Positions 45,780 to 54,810 are shown, counted from the first letter of the stretch. The stretch: DNA of 64,000 bases from Pseudomonas bubulae (GCF_037023725.1 NZ_CP146077.1:2455001-2519000); one strand, 5' to 3'. The notes: generated from the letters alone by a model not told the origin. A program made the numbers and translations.

Positions 45780-47162
45780 TTAGATCACCCGCGAATAGCG
45801 CTGACGGGTTTGTTGCTCAAGGTAAGCGTCGAACACCATGCACACCGAGCGCACCAGCAGCCTGCCAGCAGGCAGCACAGTCAGTTGCTGGTCGTCCAGG
45901 GCGATCAGGCCGTCGGCGGCCATGGTCTTGAGCGTCGGCCACTGAGGGGCAAAATAGCCGCGAAAGTCGATATTGAACGCCTGCTCCACGGTCGCGAACG
46001 GCAGGTGCAAATTGCAGATGATCTGCTGGATGACCTCGCGACGGATACGGTCATCCTGATTGCATACCAGGCCACGGCTGGTGGCGAGCTGGCCGCTGGC
46101 CAGGGTGTGCTGGTATTTGGCCAGGTCGCTGTCATTTTGGCAGTACAGGTCGCCGATCTGGCTGATGGCGGAGACACCAAGCCCGATCAGGTCGCAATGG
46201 CCGTGGGTGGTATAACCCTGGAAGTTGCGTTGCAGGGTTGATTCTTCCTGGGCGATGGCCAGTTGATCGTCTGGCAGGGCGAAATGATCCATGCCGATAT
46301 AGCGGTAGCCGGCGCCGGTCAGTTGCTCGATGGTGCGCTCCAGCATCTGTAGCTTGGCGGCAGGCGAGGGCAGGTCGCTGGTGTTGATGCGTCGTTGGGG
46401 CATGAAACGTTCAGGCAAGTGCGCGTAGTTGAACACCGACAGGCGATCGGGCTGCAGGCTGATCACTTCTTCAACGGTGCGGGCAAAGGCTTCCGGGGTC
46501 TGCTTGGGCAGGCCGTAGATCAGGTCGATATTGATCGAGCGAAATTGCAGCGTGCGTGCAGCGTCGATCACTGCCCGGGTCTCTTCCAGGCTTTGCAGGC
46601 GATTGACCGCCCTTTGCACGTCCGGGTCGAGGTCTTGCAGGCCGATGCTGACACGGTTGAAGCCCAGTTCACGCAACAGGCCCATGGTCGACCAGTCGGC
46701 TTCGCGGGGGTCGATTTCGATGCCGTAGTCGCCGGAGTCGTCGTCCAGCAGATTGAATTGCTGACGCAGCTTGGCCATCAGTTGGCGCAATTCGTCGTGG
46801 CTAAGAAAAGTCGGGGTGCCGCCGCCAAAGTGCAGTTGCTCGACCTTCTGCCTGGGGTCGAGGTGGCAGGCGATCATCTGGATTTCCTGCTCGAGTTTCT
46901 GCAGGTAGGGCTGGGCCCGGCCACGGTCTTTGGTAATGACCTTGTTGCAGGCGCAGTAATAGCAAATATTGGCGCAAAACGGCACGTGCACATACAACGA
47001 CAGCGGGCGCAGAGCCTTGCGGCTTTCGCGCAGGGCGTGCAGCAGGTCGAACGGGCTGACCTGGCTGTTGAACTGCATGGCTGTCGGGTATGAGGTGTAG
47101 CGCGGTCCGGCAAGATCGTAGCGGCGGATCAATTCTGGGTCCCAACGAATGGCGTCGAGCAT
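45780..47162 (-). CDS. hemN: Oxygen-independent coproporphyrinogen III oxidase
   Basis: 460 residues. Radical-SAM enzyme that decarboxylates coproporphyrinogen III without oxygen in heme synthesis. The 4Fe-4S motif is PFCANICYYCACNK (Cys63, Cys67, Cys70), SAM-binding HFGGGTPTFLS follows. The HemN C-terminal domain is present. A palindromic ANR box and a spaced -10 precede it, so it is induced at low oxygen, in line with heme demand by cbb3 oxidases. Confidence 0.97.
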   Translation of the reverse strand: MLDAIRWDPELIRRYDLAGPRYTSYPTAMQFNSQVSPFDLLHALRESRKALRPLSLYVHVPFCANICYYCACNKVITKDRGRAQPYLQKLEQEIQMIACHLDPRQKVEQLHFGGGTPTFLSHDELRQLMAKLRQQFNLLDDDSGDYGIEIDPREADWSTMGLLRELGFNRVSIGLQDLDPDVQRAVNRLQSLEETRAVIDAARTLQFRSINIDLIYGLPKQTPEAFARTVEEVISLQPDRLSVFNYAHLPERFMPQRRINTSDLPSPAAKLQMLERTIEQLTGAGYRYIGMDHFALPDDQLAIAQEESTLQRNFQGYTTHGHCDLIGLGVSAISQIGDLYCQNDSDLAKYQHTLASGQLATSRGLVCNQDDRIRREVIQQIICNLHLPFATVEQAFNIDFRGYFAPQWPTLKTMAADGLIALDDQQLTVLPAGRLLVRSVCMVFDAYLEQQTRQRYSRVI

Positions 47163-47198
47163 GCGGGCATTCCCCTGGGATGGCTGGCAATGCTCCGG

Positions 47199-47240
47199 AT
47201 TCTAGGGGGTGGGTCGTTGTAGCATCTTGATTTGCATCAA
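47199..47240 (-). promoter_or_regulatory. ANR-dependent promoter of hemN
   Basis: TTGATTTGCATCAA (47227-47240) is a perfect FNR/ANR palindrome. Exactly 22 bases on, reading towards hemN, lies TAGAAT (47204-47199), a good -10. This is the class II spacing (box centred about -41.5). Transcription would start near 47192, about 30 nt before the ATG. Confidence 0.85.
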
Positions 47241-47264
47241 CAGCTGTGATTGGCAAGTGCACCT

Positions 47265-47349
47265 GTGGGAGCGAGCTTGCTCGCGATACCGGCGACGCAA
47301 TGTGTCAGGCAAATCGCGGTGATGCCATCGCGAGCAAGCTCGCTCCCAC
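47265..47349. repeat. REP pair upstream of hemN / after TauE gene
   Basis: GTGGGAGCGAGCTTGCTCGC (47265-47284) and its inverse copy ending at 47349, spaced by about 40 bases. It lies between the TauE-family stop and the hemN promoter and may isolate them. Confidence 0.88.
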
Positions 47350-47358
47350 GGGTTCTGT

Positions 47359-48042
47359 CTAGTGCCCCATCAACCAGTGCTGATGCGGGCCGGGCAGGGT
47401 CCAGATACCGAACAGGATCACCAGTAATCCTCCAGCCATGCGCACGCTGCGTTTGCGCAGCACTGCGGTAACACGTTCTGCGGCAAGGCCGGTGGCCAGC
47501 AGTACGGGCCAGGTGCCCAGCCCGAACCCCAGCATCAGTAATGCACTGTCGACTGCGCTGCCCTGGCTGGCGGACCAGATCAGCGTGCTGTACACCAGCC
47601 CGCAGGGCAGCCAGCCCCACAGTGCCCCCAGCAGCAAGGCGCGCGGCAGGCTGGTGACCGGCAACAGGCGGCTGGCCACGGGCTGGATATGCCGCCACAG
47701 GCCGCGGCCCAGGCTTTCAATGCGGGTCAGGCCGCTCCACCAGCCGGCGAGGTACAGGCCCATGCAAATCAGCAGCAAACCGGCGAGGATGCGCATAAAC
47801 ATGGCCGCCGGGCTGTTGGCCACAGCCCAGCCTGCCAGCCCCAGCAGTAGTCCTGCTGTGGCATAGCTGAGAATTCGGCCAAGGTTGTAGGCCAGCAGCA
47901 GCCTGAAGCGTCGGCTGCGTTGCTCTTTGGGGATGGCCAGCGTCAGCGCGCCCATCAGACCGCCGCACATGCCCAGGCAGTGTCCGCCCCCGAGCAGGCC
48001 CAGGATAACGGCCGATACCAGCAGCGGGGCCAGCTCAAGCAT
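47359..48042 (-). CDS. TauE/SafE (DsbD_2-like) membrane protein
   Basis: 227-residue inner-membrane protein with about six helices. The N-terminal GLLGGGHCLGMCGGLMGALT carries the Cys pair CxGMCGG seen in DsbD/UreH-like membrane proteins found beside ccoI/ccoS. In databases it is commonly named sulfite exporter TauE/SafE, but location points to copper or thiol handling for cbb3 oxidase assembly (inference). It overlaps ccoS by 8 nt (ATGCTTGA), so it belongs to the ccoGHIS operon. Confidence 0.85.
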   Translation of the reverse strand: MLELAPLLVSAVILGLLGGGHCLGMCGGLMGALTLAIPKEQRSRRFRLLLAYNLGRILSYATAGLLLGLAGWAVANSPAAMFMRILAGLLLICMGLYLAGWWSGLTRIESLGRGLWRHIQPVASRLLPVTSLPRALLLGALWGWLPCGLVYSTLIWSASQGSAVDSALLMLGFGLGTWPVLLATGLAAERVTAVLRKRSVRMAGGLLVILFGIWTLPGPHQHWLMGH

Positions 48043-48265
48043 GGGGCGGGGCTTTTTTGTCGGTGTCGCTGGCCGACTCCGGGTGCAGGTTTTTGGCTTC
48101 TTCGACGGCAGCGGTATGCTGCGGATCCTGGTCATCGAACAGGATGCTGTGGGCTGGGCTGTCCAGGTCATCATACTGGCCGCTGTCGACTGCCCAGAAG
48201 AAGATAAAGATGCAGATGGCGACAATCAGCAGGGCCGCCGGAATCATGATGTAAAGCGCTGGCAT
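48035..48265 (-). CDS. ccoS: cbb3 oxidase maturation protein CcoS
   Basis: 76 residues: a single N-terminal helix (MPALYIMIPAALLIVAICIF) then FFWAVDSGQYDDLDSPAHSI, the CcoS signature, and a hydrophilic tail. CcoS is needed for cofactor insertion into cbb3-type oxidase. ATG 48265 is used; the open frame to 48289 starts inside ccoI. Between ccoI and the TauE gene. Confidence 0.93.
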   Translation of the reverse strand: MPALYIMIPAALLIVAICIFIFFWAVDSGQYDDLDSPAHSILFDDQDPQHTAAVEEAKNLHPESASDTDKKAPPHA

Positions 48266-48285
48266 AAGGGCTCCAGGGGACCGGG

Positions 48286-50736
48286 TCAAGCCGGTAGCGG
48301 GCGAGAGTGTGGCATGGCTGGAGTATGCGCCTGGGCGGGCATGCGCGTCAGGCGCAAGGCGTTGAGCACCACGGTCAGTGAGCTGATCGACATGCCGATG
48401 GCGGCCCAGATCGGAGTAATCCAGCCCAGTGCGGCGAATGGCAGCATCAGGCCATTATAGAGTCCGGCCCACAACAGGTTTTCGATGATCACCCGTCGGG
48501 TCCGTCGCGCCAGGCTGAACGCTTGCACCAGCGCGTCCAGGCGGTTGGACAGCAGCACCGCATCGGCGCTGGTTTTCGCCAGGTCGGTCGCCGAGCCCAT
48601 GGCCACGCTGATATCGGCAGCGGCGAGCACAGGTACATCGTTGACACCATCCCCCAGCATCAGCACCTTGCGGCCTTGGGCGTGCAGTTTTTGCAAGACC
48701 TGCAATTTGTCATCCGGGCGCAAGCCGCCCTGAGCTTCATCGATCCCCAGTTCGGCGGCCACGCTGGCGACCATCGGCGAACTGTCCCCCGACAGCAGCA
48801 GCGTGTGCCAGCCGCGGGCCTTGCACGCTGCCAGCAATGCCGGGGCATCGTCCCGCAGGCGGTCGTCCAGAACAAACCAGGCCAGCACGCCTTGGGTGTC
48901 GCCCAGCAGCAGCCATTGGCCGGGTTCGTCCGGCATGTCCGGGATCGGGCACTGGCTCAGCTCACAGGCAAATCCTGGCTGGCCTATGCGCAAGCGCTGC
49001 TCGCCGACCAGCCCTTCAAGGCCCAGTCCAGGCACGCTGCGTACTTCTTCAGCGGCTTGCGCAGCGCGGCCAAACGCACGGGCAATCGGGTGCTCGGAGC
49101 GGTTTTCCAGAGCGGCCGCAAGGGCCAGGCAGTGGTCGCTGTCCAGCTCGCGCAAAGGGCGAATGGCCCGCAGCGCCAGGCGTCCTTCAGTCAGGGTGCC
49201 GGTCTTGTCGAAAATCACTGTGTCGATCTGGTTCAGGCCTTCGATCACATGGCCACGGGTCAGTAGCAGGCCCAGCTTGTGCAGGGTGCCGGTAGCGGCG
49301 GTGAGTGCGGTCGGCGTCGCCAGCGACAAAGCGCAAGGGCAGGTGGCGACCAGCATCGCCAGGACAATCCAGAAGGCCCGTGATGCATCAAGTTGCCACC
49401 ACCACAGGCCGATACCCGCAGCAGCGATCAATGAGAACAGCAGGAACCACTGCGCGGCCTTGTCGGCAATCTCCGCAAGGCGAGGTTTTTCGCTTTGAGC
49501 GCGATCAAGCAGGCGCACGATGGCGGACAGGCGCGTGTCCTGGCCCAGCGCCATGACTTCAACGGTCAGCGCGCCTTCCACATTGAGGGTGCCGGCCGTG
49601 ACGGCGTCGCCAATCTGCCGTGGTTGTGGCAGGTATTCGCCAGTCAGCAGGGATTCGTCGATGCTGGACTGACCATCCAGGATCTTGCCGTCAGCCGGCA
49701 TGATTGAGCCGGGGTGCACCAGCACCCGGTCGCCGACCTTGAGTTCAGTCAGCAGAATGCGTTCGCTTTGCCCGTCAGCGCTCAGGCGCAGGCATGAGGC
49801 TGGCAGCAGGTTGACCAATTGCGCAGTGGCGGCGGCGGTGCGCTCGCGGGCGCGGCGCTCCAGATAGCGGCCGGCCAGCAAAAACAGGGCAAACATGCCC
49901 ACAGCATCGAAATACAGCTCGCCGACGCCGGTGATGGCCGTCCAGATCCCGGCGATATAAGCACCGCCGATGGCCAGGGAGACTGACACATCCATGGTCA
50001 GGTGGCGGGTGCGCAGGTCGCGCATGGCGCCTTTGAAAAAGGGGGCGCAACTGTAGAACACGATAGGTGTTGTCAGAAACAACGCTACCCAGCGCAGGAT
50101 GGTGTGCATCTCGGGGCTGAGGTCGATATTGAACTCTGGCCAGGTGGCCATGGTAGCCATCATGGCCTGAAACCACAGCAGCCCGGCGACACCGAGCTGG
50201 CGCAAGGCCAGGCGGTTTTCGCTGGCCAATTGTTCGGTGGCACGGTCGGCCTGGTACGGGTGCGCGGCATAGCCGATATGGCGCAGTTCGCTGAGGACTT
50301 CACTCAATGGCAATTGGCTATCGTCCCAGCGTACCTGCAGGCGATGGTTGGACAAGTTGAGTCGCGCTTCACTGACGGCTGGCAGATGGCGCAGGTGCTT
50401 TTCGATCAGCCAGCCACAGGCGGCGCAGCTGATGCCTTCGATCAGCAGGGTGGTTTCGGCTTGCTCGCCCTCATGTCGGACAAAGGGTTTTTGCACATCG
50501 GGGCGGTCATACAGCGCCAACTCTTCAACCAGTTGCACGGGCAGGGCTTGAGGGTTGGCGGATGCTTCACTGCGGTGCTGGTAATAGCTTTCGAGACCGC
50601 CAGCGACGATAGCCTCGGCCACTGCCTGGCAGCCGGGGCAGCAGAACTCGCGAACTTCGCCCAGAACAACGGCGGTAAACCGGCTGCCGGGCGGGACGGG
50701 CAGGGCGCAGTGATAGCAGGGAACGGGAGTGGTCAT
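48286..50736 (-). CDS. ccoI: Copper-exporting P-type ATPase CcoI
   Basis: 816 residues. Supplies copper to CuB of cbb3 oxidases. N-terminal CYHCALPVP and FCCPGCQAVAE precede the heavy-metal domain GISCAACGWLIEKHL (Cys104/107). Eight membrane helices, with the CPC metal site TCPCALSLATPTAL, phosphorylation site FDKTGTLTEG, and LGDGVNDVPVLAAADISVAM hinge. It follows ccoH after a REP pair, in the ccoGHIS order. Confidence 0.96.
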   Translation of the reverse strand: MTTPVPCYHCALPVPPGSRFTAVVLGEVREFCCPGCQAVAEAIVAGGLESYYQHRSEASANPQALPVQLVEELALYDRPDVQKPFVRHEGEQAETTLLIEGISCAACGWLIEKHLRHLPAVSEARLNLSNHRLQVRWDDSQLPLSEVLSELRHIGYAAHPYQADRATEQLASENRLALRQLGVAGLLWFQAMMATMATWPEFNIDLSPEMHTILRWVALFLTTPIVFYSCAPFFKGAMRDLRTRHLTMDVSVSLAIGGAYIAGIWTAITGVGELYFDAVGMFALFLLAGRYLERRARERTAAATAQLVNLLPASCLRLSADGQSERILLTELKVGDRVLVHPGSIMPADGKILDGQSSIDESLLTGEYLPQPRQIGDAVTAGTLNVEGALTVEVMALGQDTRLSAIVRLLDRAQSEKPRLAEIADKAAQWFLLFSLIAAAGIGLWWWQLDASRAFWIVLAMLVATCPCALSLATPTALTAATGTLHKLGLLLTRGHVIEGLNQIDTVIFDKTGTLTEGRLALRAIRPLRELDSDHCLALAAALENRSEHPIARAFGRAAQAAEEVRSVPGLGLEGLVGEQRLRIGQPGFACELSQCPIPDMPDEPGQWLLLGDTQGVLAWFVLDDRLRDDAPALLAACKARGWHTLLLSGDSSPMVASVAAELGIDEAQGGLRPDDKLQVLQKLHAQGRKVLMLGDGVNDVPVLAAADISVAMGSATDLAKTSADAVLLSNRLDALVQAFSLARRTRRVIIENLLWAGLYNGLMLPFAALGWITPIWAAIGMSISSLTVVLNALRLTRMPAQAHTPAMPHSRPLPA

Positions 50737-50776
50737 GGTGCTCTATCGCGATATTGTGTCACCAGAAAATACGTCA

Positions 50777-50837
50777 TCGCGGACAAGACCGCTCCCACAG
50801 GGTTCGCGCATCCCTGTGGGAGCGGGCTTGCCCGCGA
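50777..50837. repeat. REP pair between ccoH and ccoI
   Basis: TCGCGGACAAGACCGCTCCC (from 50777, diverged copy) and GTGGGAGCGGGCTTGCCCGC (50816-50835), arranged tail-to-tail unlike the others, with a short spacer. It sits inside an operon between codirectional genes and could modulate relative mRNA levels. Confidence 0.8.
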
Positions 50838-50842
50838 TGGGG

Positions 50843-51385
50843 TTATTTCGACTTGTGGTCTTCAGCGCCTTGAATGGGCTCGTCGCCCAGCAGCAGGTCC
50901 TTGTCGTGGCCGACCAGTTCTTCTTCGAACAGGCGCCAGGTCTTGCCATCTTCAACACCCAGCAGCTCAACAAAGCGGCGACCTTCAATCTTGTCATCCA
51001 GTTGGCCGATATAGCGACCCGGTTCCGTTGCGCTCTGGCTCAGGCTGACCTTGCGGTCTTTTTCCGGCTGGGTCGGTGAAATCAGGTTCAGTTCCAGCAC
51101 TTGCGGCTTGCTGTTGCCCTCAAGCAGCAGCACGACTTCGCCGGTCATTTCATCCAGGCGCAACTTGGCTTTGAGTTGCAGGGTCTGGCCCAGCAGCTCA
51201 CGGTCCAGTGCCCGATTGATGCCTTTGCCCGCCTCGTAGTAATTATCGTTGACCAGGTTGTCCGGGTTGTTCACGGCAATGGTGACCATCGACAGGGTCA
51301 GGGTTACCGAGCAGGCCAGGATGGCAATGATGATCCATGGCCAGATGTGCTTGTACCAGGGGCTGGAAGCATTTGCTGCGGGCAT
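50843..51385 (-). CDS. ccoH: FixH/CcoH family protein
   Basis: 180 residues. One N-terminal membrane helix (WIIIAILACSVTLTLSMVTI) then a periplasmic domain (NDNYYEAGKGINRALDRELL). CcoH helps assemble or stabilise cbb3 oxidase. It begins 11 nt after the ccoG stop. A REP pair follows. Confidence 0.92.
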   Translation of the reverse strand: MPAANASSPWYKHIWPWIIIAILACSVTLTLSMVTIAVNNPDNLVNDNYYEAGKGINRALDRELLGQTLQLKAKLRLDEMTGEVVLLLEGNSKPQVLELNLISPTQPEKDRKVSLSQSATEPGRYIGQLDDKIEGRRFVELLGVEDGKTWRLFEEELVGHDKDLLLGDEPIQGAEDHKSK

Positions 51386-51396
51386 GTCGAGTTCTC

Positions 51397-52812
51397 TTAT
51401 CTGATTTGTGGGCCGATGAATCGGCTCTTGGCTTTAACGTTGACGTCGTTGTTGTCGGCGTCCTTGAGGATAAAGAACACCTCGTTGGTACTCGACGGCA
51501 GCTTCTCGGGGGCAATTGACAGCTCGACCGGCAGGCTGACGATATCGCCGGCCGCGACCTTGATTTCGCGTTTGCCCTGCAGCTTGAGATCCGGCAGGCC
51601 GGTGGCCTCCAGCACGTAGGTGTGGTCGTGCTGGTCCTTGTTCATGATCTTCAGGCTGTAGACGTTTTCGATCCGCCCTTCGGCGTTCTCGCGATACAGC
51701 ACGCGGTCTTTGCTCACGTCGAAGCCTACCAGCGTGCGGGTAAAGAACGCAGCGGCCAGCAGACCCATCATGGTCAGCAATACCAGGGCATAGCCGATCA
51801 GGCGCGGACGCAGCTTATGGGTTTTCTGGCCGGAGAGGTTGTGCTCGGTGGTGTAGCTGATCAAGCCGCGGGGGTAGTTCATCTTGTCCATGATGCTGTC
51901 GCAGGCATCGATACAGGCCGCGCAGCCGATGCACTCGATCTGCAAGCCATCGCGGATATCAATCCCGGTCGGGCATACCTGCACGCACATGGTGCAGTCG
52001 ATGCAGTCGCCCAGGCCCATGGCCTTGTAGTCGGCGTCCTTTTTGCGCGGGCCACGGACTTCACCACGGCGCGGGTCGTAGGAAACGATCAGGGTGTCTT
52101 TATCAAACATCACGCTCTGGAAGCGCGCATACGGGCACATATAGATGCACACCTGCTCGCGCAGCCAGCCGGCGTTGCCATAGGTGGCGAGGGTGAAGAA
52201 GCCGACCCAGAAATACGCCCAGCCATCAGCCTGACCAGTGAAGAAGTCGATCACCAGTTCGCGGATGGGTGAGAAGTAGCCGACAAAGGTCATGCCGGTG
52301 ACAAAGCCGATCAATAGCCAGAGTGTGTGCTTGCTGAACTTGCGCACAAACTTGTTGGCGCTCATCGGTGCCTTGTCGAGCTTGATGCGCTGGTTGCGGT
52401 CGCCTTCAGTGACCTTCTCGCACCACATGAACACCCACGTCCAAACGCTTTGCGGGCAGGTGTAGCCGCACCACACGCGCCCGGCGTAAACCGTAATAAA
52501 GAACAGGCCAAAGGCCGCGACGATCAGCAGCCCCGAGAGCAGGATGAAATCCTGTGGCCAGAAGGTGGCGCCAAAAATAAAGAATTTGCGTTCGGGCAGG
52601 TTCCACCACACCGCCTGGTGACCGCCCCAGTTGAGCCATACCGTACCGAAATACAGCAGGAACAACAGCGCTCCGCCGCCAATGCGCAGATTGCGGAAAA
52701 GCCCGGTAAAGGCGCGGGTGTAGATTTTCTCCCTGGCCGCGTACAGGTCAGTGCTTTCAGCGGGTTTTTTGGCAGGTGGAGTGACGTTGTGTACAGGAAT
52801 CTGATTGCTCAT
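51397..52812 (-). CDS. ccoG: cbb3 oxidase accessory protein CcoG (RdxA/FixG)
   Basis: 471-residue membrane protein with two 4Fe-4S sites in CIDCTMCVQVCPTGIDIRDG and IECIGCAACIDACDS, five to six helices, and a C-terminal immunoglobulin-like domain. CcoG is a copper reductase linked to cbb3 maturation. It is first gene of the ccoGHIS unit on the reverse strand. The upstream 215 bp hold an imperfect ANR box and a palindrome. Confidence 0.95.
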   Translation of the reverse strand: MSNQIPVHNVTPPAKKPAESTDLYAAREKIYTRAFTGLFRNLRIGGGALLFLLYFGTVWLNWGGHQAVWWNLPERKFFIFGATFWPQDFILLSGLLIVAAFGLFFITVYAGRVWCGYTCPQSVWTWVFMWCEKVTEGDRNQRIKLDKAPMSANKFVRKFSKHTLWLLIGFVTGMTFVGYFSPIRELVIDFFTGQADGWAYFWVGFFTLATYGNAGWLREQVCIYMCPYARFQSVMFDKDTLIVSYDPRRGEVRGPRKKDADYKAMGLGDCIDCTMCVQVCPTGIDIRDGLQIECIGCAACIDACDSIMDKMNYPRGLISYTTEHNLSGQKTHKLRPRLIGYALVLLTMMGLLAAAFFTRTLVGFDVSKDRVLYRENAEGRIENVYSLKIMNKDQHDHTYVLEATGLPDLKLQGKREIKVAAGDIVSLPVELSIAPEKLPSSTNEVFFILKDADNNDVNVKAKSRFIGPQIR

Positions 52813-52975
52813 TAGTGCGTCCCACGGCAGTGGAAAATGCCTCGGTCAGTACGTGCCGACCGCGGTCAGAAGGTGTTGCGATAGCGTAATGATACCCCTG
52901 TGACTCTAGCTCAAGGGTGCGACCTTTGGTCGCGTTCCGGAAAATGGCAAGTTGGTATAGGAGTTGTAACAACTC

Positions 52976-53009
52976 ATGACATGGATCAATTGACTTACAC
53001 CTGCAGGTG
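52976..53009 (-). promoter_or_regulatory. ANR-like box and palindrome upstream of ccoG
   Basis: ATGACATGGATCAA (52976-52989), read on the other strand TTGATCCATGTCAT, is a good half plus a weak half of an ANR box. Beside it CACCTGCAGGTG (52998-53009) is a perfect 12-bp palindrome. The nearest -10-like TATACC (52959-52954) is 16 bases away, shorter than the class II 22, so regulation is uncertain. Confidence 0.45.
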
Positions 53010-53027
53010 AGTTGCGTCCTGGCTGAG

Positions 53028-53438
53028 TCAAAGCTCCCAAGGGTTGAGCAAAGGGGCGCCGCTAAAGGCAAAGTCCCGGGTATTGCGGGTAACCACGGTC
53101 ATGTCATGCACCAGTGCGGTGGCCGCGATCAGGGCGTCGCATTCATTGCTGCGGTCAGGCACATGCAGGCGGGCGCAGCGTCTGGCAACGGCGCCATCGA
53201 CTGACAGCACGCGCCCGGCAAAAGCAGACATAACATGTACTTCAAGCCAGTTGCGCAAGGGGGCGGCCTGACCCGGGTCGCGGCGCTCCAGGCGCAAGAT
53301 GCCAGTTTCGATTTCCAGCAGGGTAATGGCCGAGATATACAGTTTGTAAGCCGGGACGCTGCGGGCCCAGGCCACCACTGCAGAGTCGGCCTGGGTTTTG
53401 CGCAGTTCAGAAACTACGTTGGTATCGAGCAGGAACAT
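53028..53438 (-). CDS. vapC: VapC-type PIN-domain toxin
   Basis: 136 residues. PIN-fold ribonuclease toxin: LLDTNVVSELRK with Asp5, Glu42/Glu44, and NECDALIAATALVHDMTVVT with Asp101, and TRNTRDF with Asp122; the acidic metal site is complete. Its ATG shares one base with the antitoxin stop (TAATG), so the pair is coupled. The pair interrupts the otherwise conserved ccoP-ccoG spacing. Confidence 0.92.
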   Translation of the reverse strand: MFLLDTNVVSELRKTQADSAVVAWARSVPAYKLYISAITLLEIETGILRLERRDPGQAAPLRNWLEVHVMSAFAGRVLSVDGAVARRCARLHVPDRSNECDALIAATALVHDMTVVTRNTRDFAFSGAPLLNPWEL

Positions 53439-53689
53439 TAGAAATCCACTGGGCGCGGCGTGATGACTGCGCGTTCGGGTTCGAATTCAACCGGCGTTGT
53501 TTCGGGCATCACCAGCAGGTCGACAATGCTGGTGTCCAGGCCGGTTAGCCGTTGGTACTCCTCCATGCATAGCAGTACATGGGCGGGGCGGCCACGGTCA
53601 GTGATGTAAACAGGCCCTTGTTGCGATGCTTTTTTGGCACCGCTTGTGTCCTGGTTGAATTCGCGGCTTGAAATGGTGGTGATGGTCAT
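53438..53689 (-). CDS. Phd/YefM-family antitoxin
   Basis: 83 residues. MTITTISSREFNQDTSGAKK then GPVYITDRGRPAHVLLCMEEYQRL are the Phd/YefM DNA-binding fold; the tail (VEFEPERAVITPRPVDF) likely wraps VapC. GGAGG precedes ATG 53689 by eight bases. The open frame upstream to 53788 crosses the terminator and is rejected. The pair likely autorepresses through an operator between 53690 and 53770. Confidence 0.9.
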   Translation of the reverse strand: MTITTISSREFNQDTSGAKKASQQGPVYITDRGRPAHVLLCMEEYQRLTGLDTSIVDLLVMPETTPVEFEPERAVITPRPVDF

Positions 53690-53772
53690 GGGCTGATCCT
53701 CCCCAAAAATACAATGTAGAAACGTTACTACCTTGTGGGTGTGTACGGCAATAGCTGCTGCAGCCCTGAAAC

Positions 53773-53812
53773 AAAATGGCCCCGCCAACTGTCGTTGGCG
53801 GGGCCATTTTTT
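53773..53812. terminator. Intrinsic terminator after ccoP (cco1)
   Basis: 16-bp stem AAAATGGCCCCGCCAA (53773-53788) with its complement (53795-53810), loop CTGTCG. It is 20 bases from the ccoP stop on the reverse strand. The flanking A and T runs permit use in either direction. Confidence 0.93.
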
Positions 53813-53832
53813 GCAGCGTTCAAACTAACGCG

Positions 53833-54810
53833 TTACTCGTCTGTCTTGGCTTCATCACCATGGGACAGGCTGTACACGTAGGCAGCCAGCAAGTGAACCT
53901 TGTCGTTCCCCTGCAGGTCAGCCTGGGCAGGCATCTGGCCCTGACGGCCGTAGCGGATGGTCTGCTGCAGTTGAGCAAAGCTCGAACCGTAGATAAACGC
54001 CCCCGGGTGAGTCAGGTTGGGTGCGCCCATCAGCGGGTTGCCCTTGCCCTCCGGCCCGTGGCAAACCGCACAGTTGGTCGCGTAGATTTCCTTGCCTTTG
54101 GCAGGGTCGGCTTTCGCACCTTCCGGCAGCTTGCGCCCGTCGAGACTGGTCAGCACGTAGGCGGCCACGTCGCTGACGCCTTGCTCACCGATCACTTCGG
54201 ACCAGCCCGGCATGACCGCGTGACGGCCGGCCATAATGGTGGTCTTGATGTCGGCAGGCGTCCCGCCCCAGCGCCAGTCGGCGTCGGTCAGGTTGGGGAA
54301 GCCATAGGCGCCTTTGGCGTCGGAGCCGTGGCACACCGAACAGTTGGAGGCGAACAGGCGGCCACCCATTTTCAGTGCTTGCGGGTCCTTGGCCACTTCT
54401 TCAATGGGCATGGCGGCGAATTTGGCGAAGATCGGCCCAAACTTGGCGTCCGATTTGGCCATTTCCTTTTCCCACTCGTGTACACCGGTCCAGCCGGTCT
54501 GACCATTGGCAAACGGCGTCTGCTCTTTGGTATCCAGGTACTGATAGCCCGGCAGCAGGCCTTTCCAGTTACCCAGGCCCGGGTACAGCACGAGGTAGCC
54601 GAGAGCGAAAATGACGGTGCCCACAAACAGCATGAACCACCATTTCGGCATTGGGTTGTCGTACTCTTCGATGCCGTCGAACGCGTGGCCGACTTTCTCG
54701 TCGGTCTGCTCGCTGCGCTGGCCCTTGCGGGTGGCCAGCAACAACCAGGTCAGGGCGAAGATGGTACCCAGAGTGAGGACTGTAACGTACAGACTCCAGA
54801 ACGTAGTCAT
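53833..54810 (-). CDS. ccoP: cbb3 oxidase subunit III, CcoP (operon 1)
   Basis: 325 residues. Membrane-anchored diheme c-type subunit that feeds electrons to CcoN. Two heme sites: [11 protein letters not shown] and [11 protein letters not shown], with methionine ligands downstream in each domain. The N-terminal helix and a second helix in [19 protein letters not shown] anchor it. 13 residues longer than the copy in operon 2 because of an inserted segment after [15 protein letters not shown]. It overlaps ccoQ by 4 nt. Confidence 0.96.
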   Translation of the reverse strand: MTTFWSLYVTVLTLGTIFALTWLLLATRKGQRSEQTDEKVGHAFDGIEEYDNPMPKWWFMLFVGTVIFALGYLVLYPGLGNWKGLLPGYQYLDTKEQTPFANGQTGWTGVHEWEKEMAKSDAKFGPIFAKFAAMPIEEVAKDPQALKMGGRLFASNCSVCHGSDAKGAYGFPNLTDADWRWGGTPADIKTTIMAGRHAVMPGWSEVIGEQGVSDVAAYVLTSLDGRKLPEGAKADPAKGKEIYATNCAVCHGPEGKGNPLMGAPNLTHPGAFIYGSSFAQLQQTIRYGRQGQMPAQADLQGNDKVHLLAAYVYSLSHGDEAKTDE

